Source: Manihot esculenta (taxonomy: Eukaryota > Streptophyta > Magnoliopsida > Malpighiales > Euphorbiaceae). Taken from it: DNA of 64,000 nucleotides. The stretch covers positions 17,312,265 through 17,376,264 of the forward strand of contig NC_035170.2 in the NCBI RefSeq assembly GCF_001659605.2, read 5' to 3'. The notes beneath the pieces were generated by a model. The model searched no databases. It had not been told where the DNA came from and saw nothing but the letters and a program-made list of their open reading frames with translations. How positions within the stretch are numbered: position 1 is the first letter of the stretch; each line of letters opens with the position of its first letter. Below, in pieces: positions 11,331 to 22,020 of this stretch. The position numbers were made by a program, and so were the translations under genes.

Positions 11331-13587
11331 TGTAACAGCCCGGAAATCCAGACCGCTACCGGCGCTAGGATCCAGATCGGCGTAAGGCCGCCGGGACCCG
11401 TAGCAAGCCTAACATAACCTGTAATCCTGTTTAATCCCATACATGATCAACAATACTCATATAACAACCAAGCTCAACCTGTACATAAACATAAACATAA
11501 CATAAACCTCCACTGGAGCCCTCATCAAAATGCCCCAATGGGGTATCTCATCATACATAAGCTTGGCTGAAACATAACCTCATATCTTATATCATAAAGA
11601 CCATGTACATACAAGTGGGATTAACAATCTGTATTGGTCAAGCACAACTCTATCCTCAATATTCAAATTACATAACATAACTTAAAACACTTTTACATTA
11701 CATCATAATACAATTGTCATGTCCACCATCTAACTATTACATAAACATATCTTCGATACTCTGGCTAACCTCCTGATCTACCCTGCACCTGCACATGTGG
11801 GGTTAGGGGAGAGGGGTGAGCTATAAAGCCCAGTGAGCAGAATAGAGAAAACATATATTAAATATTTCATGCTTCCATGAAATGCAACACATCACAAACA
11901 TATCACAAAAGGATGGCATTGTCACCTATAGTCCTCAACATAGTCCAATCGTGCCAGGGGCGTAGAATGGGCCTCACTGGTCTTTCTCTTACATACATAA
12001 CATAACATAACATTCCAATATGCCAGGGGCGTAGAATGGGCCTCACTGGTCTTTCTCTTAGCATAGTCCAGGGGCGTAGAATGGGCCTCACTGGCAATCC
12101 ATACCGTATCATCATCATATCATACCATAGGAGGACTAGAGGATCATCCAATAACCAATCCGCATCCACATCATATTATGCAATGCAACATATTCGTGAA
12201 TACTAATGCAAACAACCTAAGATATCACATGGCATATATGATGCATGAACATGCTCCAAAAAGTTATATTTCATTTATTTAAAAAAACTTAAGGTTCATT
12301 CCACTCACCTCTGGCTGAAGCTCTACAGACTCTGAAGCAGCTATCTCACTGCTGAGGTCCTCGGTTCCTCGGGTCCGAACCTACACAGGTGGACACCAAT
12401 GAGGGACCAAACATACATAAACATAACTCTAATAAACTCCCCCAAAACTCCCTAAAACATCAGGAAAACATCACATAGAAATATGCATGAAATGGCTGAA
12501 CAGGGCACTTTCGGCGGCACCTTCGGCGGCCGAAAGTCCTGGACAGATCCGAAAGTCGGGCACTTTCGGCGGCACCTTCGGCGGCCGAAAGTCCCAGACA
12601 GAGACGAAGGTCTCTTTTCGGGGGCAACTTCGGCAGCCGAATGCTGCCTCCACAAAGGGGGTTCGGCGGCCGAAACTCCCTTCGGCTGCCGAACCTGGTT
12701 TCTGCAAAAGGGCAGAAACTTGGTTCAAACGAACCTTTTGCCTCCCAAAACCTCTAATCATGCATAATCTTGCTCTACAACATGCATACTTCACATACAT
12801 TACACCTAGGGGTCTCAAACTATCATATACCCCATCTACAACACTTCCAACAACACATAAACAAGCTACATTGTTCATCAAAGCATCAAAACCCATAAAC
12901 TCATCAAGAAGCCTAAACATGCATCTCTACCCATAGATCTTGCATAAAACTTACTTAAAACACATAAGGAGCTTAAGATCGGCTCTTACCTCTTGAAGAT
13001 CGAGAGGGAGACGACCTAAACTTGGAGGTCCACGAAAATGAGCTCCTGAGTTCCCAAAGCTCCAAAACTTGGTTTAAAAGCTCAAAACTTGCAATGTGAG
13101 TTTAAAACTCAAGAAAAATGGAAGAGATTTGGAAGAAGAACACAAGAGTTGCAAAGGGAAGGTCGGAAGCTCACTGTGGCCGAAAATGGGAGAAAGCTCG
13201 CCCATTTCGGCTAAGTGCCCCTTTTTATAGGTGGCTGGCCAGGCCACGTTCGGGGGCCGAATGTGCCTCCGCATCCATGCAATGTTCGGCGGCCGAACTT
13301 GACTTTCGGCGGCCGAACCTGGACTTCCCTAACTCATGTTTTCGGGGGCCTAACGTGCCTCCAAAACGCATGCATGTTCGGCGGCCGAACTTAACTTTCG
13401 GTGGCCGAACCTGGGTTTTCCTCCAAAGACTTTTCATGCACAAACTCATTTAATTTCATACTTAAAACCATTAAAAACATAAAAACATTTTATAAAAACC
13501 TGATTTTTCCCTTCTAGAGGTTTCCGACATCCGAGATTTCCACCGAACGGTTGGAATTCCGATACCGGAGTCTAGCCGGGTATTACA
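11331..13587 (-). repeat. 3' LTR of the Tekay-like element at 11331-21145 (2257 bp)
   Basis: It pairs with 18958-21145. It contains two clusters of the 13-bp GCC motif (about 12515-12680 and 13280-13395; six perfect copies) and a three-copy minisatellite at 11954-12094. Many short open frames here merely translate the motif as SAAE, FGRR or RPPN and are not genes. Confidence 0.93.
11954..12094. repeat. LTR minisatellite, three copies
   Basis: The unit CCAGGGGCGTAGAATGGGCC plus TCACTGG begins at 11954, 12023 and 12068. The partner LTR has only two (19581 and 19626). The missing piece is exactly one 69-bp period, so it was gained or lost after or during the last transposition. Confidence 0.9.
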
Positions 13588-13602
13588 TTCTCCCCCCCTT
13601 AA
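13588..13602 (-). other. Polypurine tract of the Tekay-like element at 11331-21145
   Basis: The minus strand reads AAGGGGGGGAGAA immediately before the 3' LTR, the plus-strand priming site. The adjacent palindromic string ATTCGGGGACGAAT is shared by all three Tekay-like copies. Confidence 0.88.
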
Positions 13603-13695
13603 GAACATTCGTCCCCGAATGTTCCTCAACTAGTACATGCATAACATAAAACATAACATACATACTAAACACATAGAACACATAGATACTAACCT

Positions 13696-16600
13696 CTAAA
13701 AGAGATGGGGATACTGTTGGAGCATGGACTCCCGTGTCTCCCAGGTACACTCCTCAATATTGTGGTGGTTCCAAAGGACTTTCACCATCGGGATTTCCTT
13801 GTTTCTCAACTTTCTGACCTGAGTGTCAAGAATCCGCACTGGCTGCTCTACATAGGTGAGATCCTCTTGGATCTCCACATCAGGCTCACTAAGAACCTTG
13901 CCCGGATCTGACACGAACTTTCTCAACATTGAAACATGGAAAACCGGATGGATTCTTTGCATTGAAGCAGGTAAATCCAGCTTGTACGACACATTCCCAA
14001 TCTTTTGCAAGATTTCAAAGGGTCCAATGTATCGTGGGGCTAGTTTACCTTTCTTCCCGAAGCGAACCACCCCTTTCATTGGAGACACCTTGAGCAATAC
14101 TAGATCCCCCTCCTGAAAGTCTACCTGTCTTCTGCGGATGTCTGCATAACTCTTCTGTCTGCTTGCAGCAGTCTTGATTCTTTCTCTGATTAAGGGTACC
14201 ACCCTGCTGGTGATCTCTACTAGCTCAGGCCCTGCCAAGGCCTTTTCCCCAACTTCCTCCCAGCAAACAGGTGACCTGCACTTCCTCCCATATAAAGCTT
14301 CATATGGAGCCATCCCGATGCTAGCATGATAGCTGTTATTGTAAGCAAACTCCACCAAAGGTAGATGTTGCCTCCAAGAACCGCCAAAGTCCAGCACACA
14401 CATCCTTAGCATATCTTCTATGGTCTGGATGGTCCTCTCTGACTGTCCGTCTGTCTGTGGATGGAAGGCAGTGCTGAAATCCAACCTAGTACCCATAGCA
14501 CTCTGCAGACTCCGCCAAAACCTGGAGGTGAACTGGGGCCCTCTATCTGACACTATAGATACCGGGACCCCATGCAGTCTGACAATCTCATCAACATACA
14601 CCTGCGCTAACTTATCCACAGAGTAGTTGCTCCTAACTGGAATGAAGTGAGCAGATTTAGTGAGTCTGTCCACAATCACCCATATGGAGTCTAATCTGTT
14701 GGACGTTGCCGGTAACCCCACTACGAAGTCCATAGCTATATTCTCCCATTTCCACTCTGGAATAGGTAGCGGGTTAAGCATTCCAGCCGGCTTCTGATGT
14801 TCCAGCTTCACCCTCTGACATACTTCACAGGCTGACACAAATTGTGCCACTTCCCTCTTCATAGCCGGCCACCAATATACTCTCTTCAGATCCTGATACA
14901 TTTTGGTGGCTCCAGGGTGAACACTGTATCTTGCATTATGAGCCTCTCTCATAATGTCTCCCTTTAGTCCTATGTCATCTGGTACACATAATCTGTTCCC
15001 ATAGCGGAGGATCCCCTTACTGTCAAATCTGAACTCACTATCTTTGCCTGACTGAATAGTCCTGGCAATCTTCACTAACTCTGGGTCCTCATGCTGTTTC
15101 TGAGCCACCTGCTCCAGAAACACGGGTGTCACTATCATCTGTGCAATCAAAGCACCTGTACCAGACAACTCTAACTGTAGACCTTCATTCATGAGCTTGT
15201 AAAACTCCTTCACCACTGGCCTCCTCTCTGCCGATATGTGGGATAAACTGCCTAGTGACTTCCGGCTTAGGGCGTCTGCCACGACATTTGCCTTACCCGG
15301 ATGATACTGAATCTTGCAATCATAGTCACTCAGCAGCTCTACCCATCTCCTCTGTCTCAAGTTCAAATCCCTTTGACTCAATATGTACTGCAGGCTTTTA
15401 TGATCTGTGAAGATCTCACATTTTACCCCATAGAGGTAGTGCCTCCACATCTTGAGTGCAAAGATTACTGCTGCCATCTCAAGGTCATGTGTGGGGTAAT
15501 TTAACTCATGCTTCTTTAGCTGCCTAGAAGCATAAGCAATCACCCTCTCATTCTGCATAAGCACACAACCCAGTCCCACACGGGACGCATCACAAAAGAC
15601 TGTAAAGTCCTCACCACTAGATGGCAGAGCTAAAACTGGTGCTGAAGTCAACCTCTTCTTGAGCTCTTCAAAACTCTCCTCACACTGGTCGGTCCACCCA
15701 AACTTCTGATTCTTCCTGGTTAGTCTGGTCAGAGGAGCTGCTATCTTTGAGAAGTCCTGAACGAACCTCCTGTAGTAACCTGCCAAACCCAAGAAACTCC
15801 TGATCTCTGTTACTGAAGTGGGTCTAGGCCAGTTAGCCACGGCTTCTACCTTCTTGGGGTCTACCTCTATCCCGTTTTCTGACACTACATGCCCCAAGAA
15901 CGAAATGCTCCTTAGCCAGAACTCACACTTGGAGAACTTGGCATACAAGCCATGTTCCCTCAAGGTCTGTAGAACCAACCTCAGATGATGGGCATGCTCC
16001 TCTGCATTCCTGGAATACACTAAGATATCGTCTATGAAGATAATAACGAAGTGATCCAGGTACTGGCTAAACACTCTGTTCATGAGATCCATGAATGCTG
16101 CAGGGGCGTTAGTTAACCCGAACGGCATCACAAGGAACTCAAAATGCCCATATCTGGTCCTGAAAGCTGTCTTTGGCACATCCTCTTCTCTGATCCTCAA
16201 CTGATGATACCCAGATCTCAGATCTAATTTGGAGAAACAACCCGCTCCTGCTAGCTGGTCGAATAGATCGTCGATCCTTGGCAATGGGTACTTATTCTTG
16301 GTAGTGACTTTGTTCAACTGCCTGTAGTCGATACAAAGTCTAAGGGATCCATCCTTCTTTCTCACAAACAGTACTGGAGCACCCCAGGGTGAGGTACTCG
16401 GTCGGATGAAGCCCTGGTCTACCAATTCTTGCAACTGTTCTTTCAATTCCTTTAACTCGGCTGGGGCCATCCTGTAGGGAGGGATAGAGATCGGTCTAGT
16501 TCCAGGCATCAATTCAATCTCGAACTCTATCTCCCTAACAGGTGGTAAACCTGGCAACTCGTCTGGGAACACATCTAAGAACTCTCTAACCACTGGCACC

Positions 16601-18687
16601 GAGGCGGGCTCTCTAACCTGACTGTTTAGCTCTCTCACATGAGCTAAGTACCCCTGACATCCCCTCCTAAGCAACCTACAAGCCTGAAGAGATGAGATCA
16701 AACCTCTAGGTGTACCCCTCCTGTCTCCTCTGAAGACAACCTCTGATCCATCCTGACCTCTGAACCTGACTACCTTGTCCCTGCAGTCCAAGGTAGCGCC
16801 ATGGGTAGATAACCAGTCCATCCCTAGAATGACGTCAAAATCTGTCAACTCTAGAACCACAAGGTCGGCGGACATGCATCTCCCCTCAACAAAAACTGGA
16901 CTACACTGACAGACTGACTCCGCCACTGATGGATCACACTTGGGTCCACTGACCCAGAGAGGACACTCTAACTCAGAGACCATTAATCCCAACCTCTCTA
17001 TGGCCCTCGGAGCAATAAAAGAATGAGATGCACCAGAGTCCATTAATACATACACATCAGAACACCCAATGACTAAATTACCTGCCACCACGGTGTTAGA
17101 TGCATCTGCCTCCTGCTGTGTCATGGTGAAGATCCTTGCTGGAGCTGACGGACCCTCACCTCTGAACCCTGCTGAAGAAGAGGCTGACCCTCTCCCTCTG
17201 CCTTTACCACTGGCCTGTGTCATGGCTGGAGCTACTGGCTGTGCCACACTACCAGAAGCTGTCTGCTGAGACTGTGTCACAAAAGCTGCTCTAGGACACT
17301 CTCGTGCCATGTGTCCCTCCTGCCCACATCTGAAGCAGGCTGACGTCCCAACCAGACATACTCCTCTGTGTGGTCTCCCACATTTCTTACATACTGCATT
17401 ATCTGCACCTAAGCTCGAGCCACTTCCTAATCCCAGACCTGACTTGATCTTGTTCCAGAACTTGTTCTTCTTAAACTTCTTGGTGGTACTGCCCCACCTC
17501 TTGCTACCTGAGCTTAGGGAAGAAGGATCCACCTTTCCCTTACCTGGGGTTCTGGAACCAGAAGGCTGTGCTGCTGACTGTTTGACTTTTCCCTCGATGA
17601 TAGTACTAGCCTCCATCCTCCTAGCCATGTCTACTATGGCGTGAAAACTCTCTCTATCCGCTGACTGTATCAAGGAGGAATACCTGGAATGGAGCTTCAT
17701 GATATACCTCCTTGACTTCTTCTGGTCTGTATTAAGGTCCTGCCCAGCAAATGGCAGCAACTCCATAAACCTGTCAGTATATTCGTCTACACTCATGTCA
17801 TCAGTTTGCCTCAACTGCTCGAATTCTATCATCTTCAATTCTCTTGAACTATCAGGGAAAGCCCATCCTGCAAATTCATTAGCAAACTCCTCCCATGATA
17901 GACTATCCAGCCTCGGTTTCACATAGCTCTTGAACCACTCACGGGCCTTCTTGCATTTTAGCGTGAACCCAGCCATCTGAATGGCTCTACTGTCATCCGC
18001 CCCTATCTCATCTGTTATCGCCTTGACTCTCTCAAGGTACACAAACGGGTCATCACCGGTTTCAAACTGGGGAGCACCCAACTTCATATAATCAGTCATT
18101 CTGACCTTGCTCCCTCCAGATGAGCTAGGTTGAGGTATTTGGCCTTCTGAGACAGTAGGTGCTGCTGGTGGTGGAGGAGGTGCAGCGTCCCCTGAGATAG
18201 GGTTTGCTGGATTTGGGTGATAGGGTGGGGGTGGATACATAGGGTACTATGGGTATGGTGGGTAATATGGTGGGTATAGCATCTGTGTGGGGTAAGGGCT
18301 AAAACTAGGGTAATCCGATGTACCTCCCATCGAATACCCGGGATTCTGTGAGAAAGGTGGGTAATGAGGTGGCTGAACAAAACCCGAGGCCTGAGTGCCT
18401 CCTTGGGACTCTCCCATGCCTTCCTCTGACATACTCACCCCCAAACTGCCATCCCTCCTCTGGTCCACATCCATGTCATCTCCCACATCTTCTGACATAC
18501 CACCTTGAACTGTTCCTCGTACTGATCTGCTTCTTCCCAGATCTAAAGACCTTCTAGGGTCTCTCATTGCTCGGTCCCTGTTGGACCTGCTAGACATTGC
18601 CCTAGGCAATGCTGGAGGACGGGCGCTCATGCCCTCATCCTCAGGTGGCACTCCAGTCAATCTTGCTGATCGACGAGTTCCTCTCAT
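13696..18687 (-). CDS. gag-pol polyprotein of a Tekay-like chromovirus, one in-frame amber
   Basis: The start is taken at the ATG at 18687 ([12 protein letters not shown]), shared by all three copies and 9 nt after a predicted splice acceptor. About 1663 codons. Order: basic, Pro/Tyr-rich N-terminus; gag domain ([15 protein letters not shown] region); CCHC knuckle ([15 protein letters not shown]); protease with intact DSGAS (about 17030-17042); RT with intact FIDD (DD codons at 16027-16032); RNase H ([20 protein letters not shown]); integrase with HHCC finger and DDE core ([22 protein letters not shown]); C-terminal chromodomain (EECTWETRE). TAG at 18247-18249 splits gag; downstream the frame is open for 1514 codons. 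The CDS makes the particle and enzymes for copy-and-paste movement; chromodomains are known to steer integration toward heterochromatin. Recent mutation, not readthrough, is the simpler reading of the amber. Confidence 0.93.
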
Positions 18688-18695
18688 CCTGTCTT

Positions 18696-20547
18696 CTGAA
18701 AAACCACACATAGCACAAACATCAGCATCATATGGTTCATGTGGGCACACATGAACCCTCATCACATACATCACATAGCATAACATATCATTTATGCACA
18801 CGCATATAATCATGGCATATCACATCATCATGTAAGACAGGACTCCACATCCTATCCTAGTGGACATGACCTTTCCTATTGTGCTTGACCTGCTATAACC
18901 TCTATGAGCCCGACACTCTAGGTCCGACCATATGAACCTAGGGCTCTGATACCATTCTGTAACAGCCCGGAAATCCAGACCGCTACCGGTGCTAGGATCC
19001 AGATCGGCGTAAGGCCGCCGGGACCCGTAGCAAGCCTAACATAACCTGTAATCCTGTTTAATCCCATACATGATCAACAATACTCATATAACAACCAAGC
19101 TCAACCTGTACATAAACATAAACATAACATAAACCTCCACTGGAGCCCTCATCAAAATGCCCCAATGGGGTATCTCATCATACATAAGCTTGGCTGAAAC
19201 ATAACCTCATATCTCATATCATAAAGACCATGTACATACAAGTGGGATTAACAATCTGTATTGGTCAAGCACAACTCTATCCTCAATATTCAAATTACAT
19301 AACATAACTTAAAACACTTTTACATTACATCATAATACAATTATCATGTCCACCATCTAACTATTACATAAACATATCTTCGATACTCTGGCTAACCTCC
19401 TGATCTACCCTGCACCTGCACATGTGGGGTTAGGGGAGAGGGGTGAGCTATAAAGCCCAGTGAGCAGAATAGAGAAAACATATATTAAATATTTCATGTT
19501 TCCATGAAATGCAACACATCACAAACATATCACAAAAGGATGGCATTGTCACCTATAGTCCTCAACATAGTCCAATCGTGCCAGGGGCGTAGAATGGGCC
19601 TCACTGGTCTTTCTCTTAGCATAGTCCAGGGGCGTAGAATGGGCCTCACTGGCAATCCATACCGTATCATCATCATATCATACCATAGGAGGACTAGAGG
19701 ATCATCCAATAACCAATCCGCATCCACATCATATTATGCAATGCAACATATTCGTGAATACTAATGCAAACAACCTAAGATATCACATGGCATATATGAT
19801 GCATGAACATGCTCCAAAAAGTTATATTTCATTTATTTAAAAAAACTTAAGGTTCATTCCACTCACCTCTGGCTGAAGCTCTACAGACTCTGAAGCAGCT
19901 ATCTCACTGCTGAGGTCCTCGAATCCTCGGGTCCGAACCTACACAGGTGGACACCAATGAGGGACCAAACATACATAAACATAACTCTAATAAACTCCCC
20001 CAAAACTCCCTAAAACATCAGGAAAACATCACATAGAAATATGCATGAAATGGCTGAACAGGGCACTTTCGGCGGCACCTTCGGCGGCCGAAAGTCCTGG
20101 ACAGATCCGAAAGTCGGGCACTTTCGGCGGCACCTTCGGCGGCCGAAAGTCCCAGACAGAGATGAAGGTCTCTTTTCGGGGGCAACTTCGGCAGCCGAAT
20201 GCTGCCTCCACAAAGGGGGTTCAGCGGCCGAAACTCCCTTCGGCTGCCGAACCTGGTTTCTGCAAAAGGGCAGAAACTTGGTTCAAACGAACCTCTTGCC
20301 TCCCAAAACCTCTAATCATGCATAATCTTTCTCTACAACATGCATACTTCACATACATTACACCTAGGGGTCTCAAACTATCATATACCCCATCTACAAC
20401 ACTTCCAACAACACATAAACAAGCTACATTGTTCATCAAAGCATCAAAACCCATAAACTCATCAAGAAGCCTAAACATGCATCTCTACCCATAGATCTTG
20501 CATAAAACTTACTTAAAACACATAAGGAGCTTAAGATCGGCTCTTAC
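18696..20547 (-). other. Predicted leader intron of the Tekay-like element at 11331-21145
   Basis: In minus-strand reading, the donor is AAGAG|GTAAGAG at 20548/20547. The acceptor is GGTTTTTCAG|AAGACAGG at 18696/18695, nine bases before the gag ATG. The 1852-nt intron would remove the LTR remainder and the primer-binding site. Equivalent sites occur in the other two Tekay-like copies. No transcript evidence is available, so this is inference from conserved splice-site consensus and position. Confidence 0.5.
18941..18954 (-). other. Primer-binding site, initiator-Met tRNA type
   Basis: The minus strand reads TGGTATCAGAGCCC, three bases inside the 5' LTR end. It lies inside the predicted leader intron. 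Confidence 0.92.
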
Positions 20548-21145
20548 CTCTTGAAGATCGAGAGGGAGACGACCTAAACTTGGAGGTCCACGAAAATGAG
20601 CTCCTGAGTTCCCAAAGCTCCAAAACTTGGTTTAAAAGCTCAAAACTTGCAATGTGAGTTTAAAACTCAAGAAAAATGGAAGAGATTTGGAAGAAGAACA
20701 CAAGAGTTGCAAAGGGAAGGTCGGAAGCTCACTGTGGCCGAAAATGGGAGAAAGCTCGCCCATTTCGGCTAAGTGCCCCTTTTTATAGGTGGCTGGCCAG
20801 GCCACGTTCGGGGGCCGAATGTGCCTCCGCATCCATGCAATGTTCGGCGGCCGAACTTGACTTTCGGCGGCCGAACCTGGACTTCCCTAACTCATGTTTT
20901 CGGGGGCCTAACGTGCCTCCAAAACGCATGCATGTTCGACGGCCGAACTTAACTTTCGGCGGCCGAACCTGGGTTTTCCTCCAAAGACTTTTCATGCACA
21001 AACTCATTTAATTTCATACTTAAAACCATTAAAAACATAAAAACATTTTATAAAAACCTGATTTTTCCCTTCTAGAGGTTTCCGACATCCGAGATTTCCA
21101 CCGGACGGTTGGAATTCCGATACCGGAGTCTAGCCGGGTATTACA
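18958..21145 (-). repeat. 5' LTR of the Tekay-like element at 11331-21145 (2188 bp)
   Basis: This is the promoter-bearing LTR. On the minus strand, GCC motifs cluster just before a TATA box, followed by a leader and a splice-donor consensus. Five perfect motif copies remain; two sites that are perfect in the partner LTR are mutated here (G to A). Confidence 0.93.
20780..20787 (-). promoter_or_regulatory. TATA box of the Tekay-like LTR
   Basis: The minus strand reads CCACCTATAAAAAGGGGC. The string CCACCTATAAAA recurs in all three Tekay-like copies. It is preceded within about 30-180 bp by the promoter-proximal GCC-motif cluster (about 20840-20970). Confidence 0.75.
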
Positions 21146-21376
21146 CCGAAGGTGCCGCCGAAGGTGGTCGACTTTCGTCTCTAGAGTCCTCTTTCGGCCG
21201 CCGAAGGTTGCTTCTCTAGTTTTGGCTTCTTTTGGCATTTTTAAGAGCATTTTCTTCAAATTGTTTCTTCACACCTAATACTTGCAAAACATGATTAAAA
21301 CCACAAAATTAGGTAGAATAGGTGCAAATAAACATCAATAAGATCATGAAAATATGGGCTAAAATATGCTCTATCA
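21146..21376 (-). repeat. 5' LTR of the Athila-like element, second part
   Basis: Bases 21146-21150 are the duplicated CCGAA target. From 21151 the sequence continues the Athila-like LTR (compare 3098-3323) and ends in CTATCA before TSD CATGC. It includes one perfect 13-bp GCC motif near 21195. Confidence 0.9.
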
Positions 21377-21381
21377 CATGC

Positions 21382-22020
21382 CTTGACTGGTTGGACTTCA
21401 ACAGGAACTATGAGGGTGGAAATTCAATTTAATTCCTGTCAATTGATTGTTCTCATTGACAGCGGTTCGACTCATAACTTCATCAATGAGAAGATCGCCG
21501 GAATGCTCAAGTTACCGGCCAGACCAATAGTACCTTTCAATGTCAAGGTAGCAAATGGAAATCCATTACGATGCACCGGAAAATTCAAAGATGTTTCTTT
21601 CTCTCTCCAAGGTATACCATTTACTGCTACGTTCTTTTCTCTTCCTATAATGGGTTTGGACGTTGTGTTGGGTGTACAGTGGCTACAACAGTTAGGGACG
21701 GTGTCATGTAATTGGAAGAACTTGACTATGGACTTCACATGGGGAGGCCAACAGAGACATTTGCAGGGTATTTGTAGCCAACCGATTGAATCTCTATCCT
21801 TGAAATCAATATCCAAGGAACTGAGGCACAACAGTACAGCTTTGGCAATTTGTCTCGAAAACTCTACAGTCACACTTCCTGAGCAACTCCATCCAGATAT
21901 GCTGCATCTGTTAACTCAATTTTCAGATATATACCAAAAGCCGAGTCAGCTACCTCCTCAACGAGAAATTAATCATCACATAATTCTCAAAGAGGGTGTT
22001 GATCCGATGAATGTTCGCCC
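21382..22020 (+). pseudogene. Reina-like element, gag-pol middle part: protease and start of RT
   Basis: The frame continues that of 609-1588 once the Athila-like insertion and one TSD copy are set aside. The aspartic protease motif IDSGSTHNF lies near 21457-21483, followed by MGLDVVLGVQWL. The stretch runs to the RT N-terminus and is cut at 22020 by a Tekay-like insertion; coding resumes at 30921. No stop occurs within this piece. Confidence 0.88.

Larger units (their letters stand above)
11331..21145 (-). mobile_element. Ty3/gypsy Tekay/Del-like chromovirus, nearly intact (9815 bp)
   Basis: TGTAACAGCC...GGGTATTACA ends are flanked by TSD CCGAA (11326-11330 and 21146-21150). LTRs are 2257 and 2188 bp; the 69-bp difference is one minisatellite unit. 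An initiator-Met primer-binding site, polypurine tract and a gag-pol frame with every expected domain are present. Apart from the 69-bp unit, the LTRs differ at about 13 sites (0.6%). A single amber codon in gag is the only visible coding defect. It sits inside the 5' LTR of the Athila-like element, at the third nesting level. Confidence 0.93.
1589..21376 (-). mobile_element. Ty3/gypsy Athila-like retrotransposon, defective, with two nested insertions
   Basis: The TSD is CATGC at 1584-1588 and 21377-21381. Coding is on the minus strand, so the 3' LTR is on the left (1589-3323) and the 5' LTR on the right (9806-11330 continuing at 21151-21376). Removing a solo LTR and a Tekay-like element leaves about 8.15 kb. 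Gag and RT resemble the Athila lineage: the tRNA-Asp-type primer-binding site, the gag wording around PFELKTGLI and ERFERLCTECP, and RT around LDGYSGFYQI and FMDDFTVHG. No protease motif is found between gag and RT, and no integrase after RNase H. It was therefore probably already non-autonomous when it moved. LTRs differ at about 25 of 1735 sites plus a 16-bp tandem duplication in the right LTR. Confidence 0.88.

Noticed and set aside
11954..12094. Regularly spaced repeats resembling a CRISPR array
   Set aside because: Only two or three units, spacing uneven (69 and 45), located in an LTR of a plant retrotransposon.
12471..12936. Open frames on both strands rich in SAAE, FGRR and RPPN peptides (also near 20010-20494, 22814-23145, 29353-29879, 34745-35185 and 42146-42586)
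   Set aside because: They are translations of the repeated 13-bp LTR motif in different frames, lie in LTRs, and do not share a domain.
17309..17644. Plus-strand frames inside the Tekay-like gag-pol regions (also 37330-40951)
   Set aside because: Shadows of the long minus-strand polyprotein frames.
18941..18954. tRNA-like matches (initiator-Met and Asp type) at 568, 9783, 18941, 24285 and 41050
   Set aside because: They are retrotransposon primer-binding sites of 13-18 bp, not tRNA genes; no cloverleaf surrounds them.
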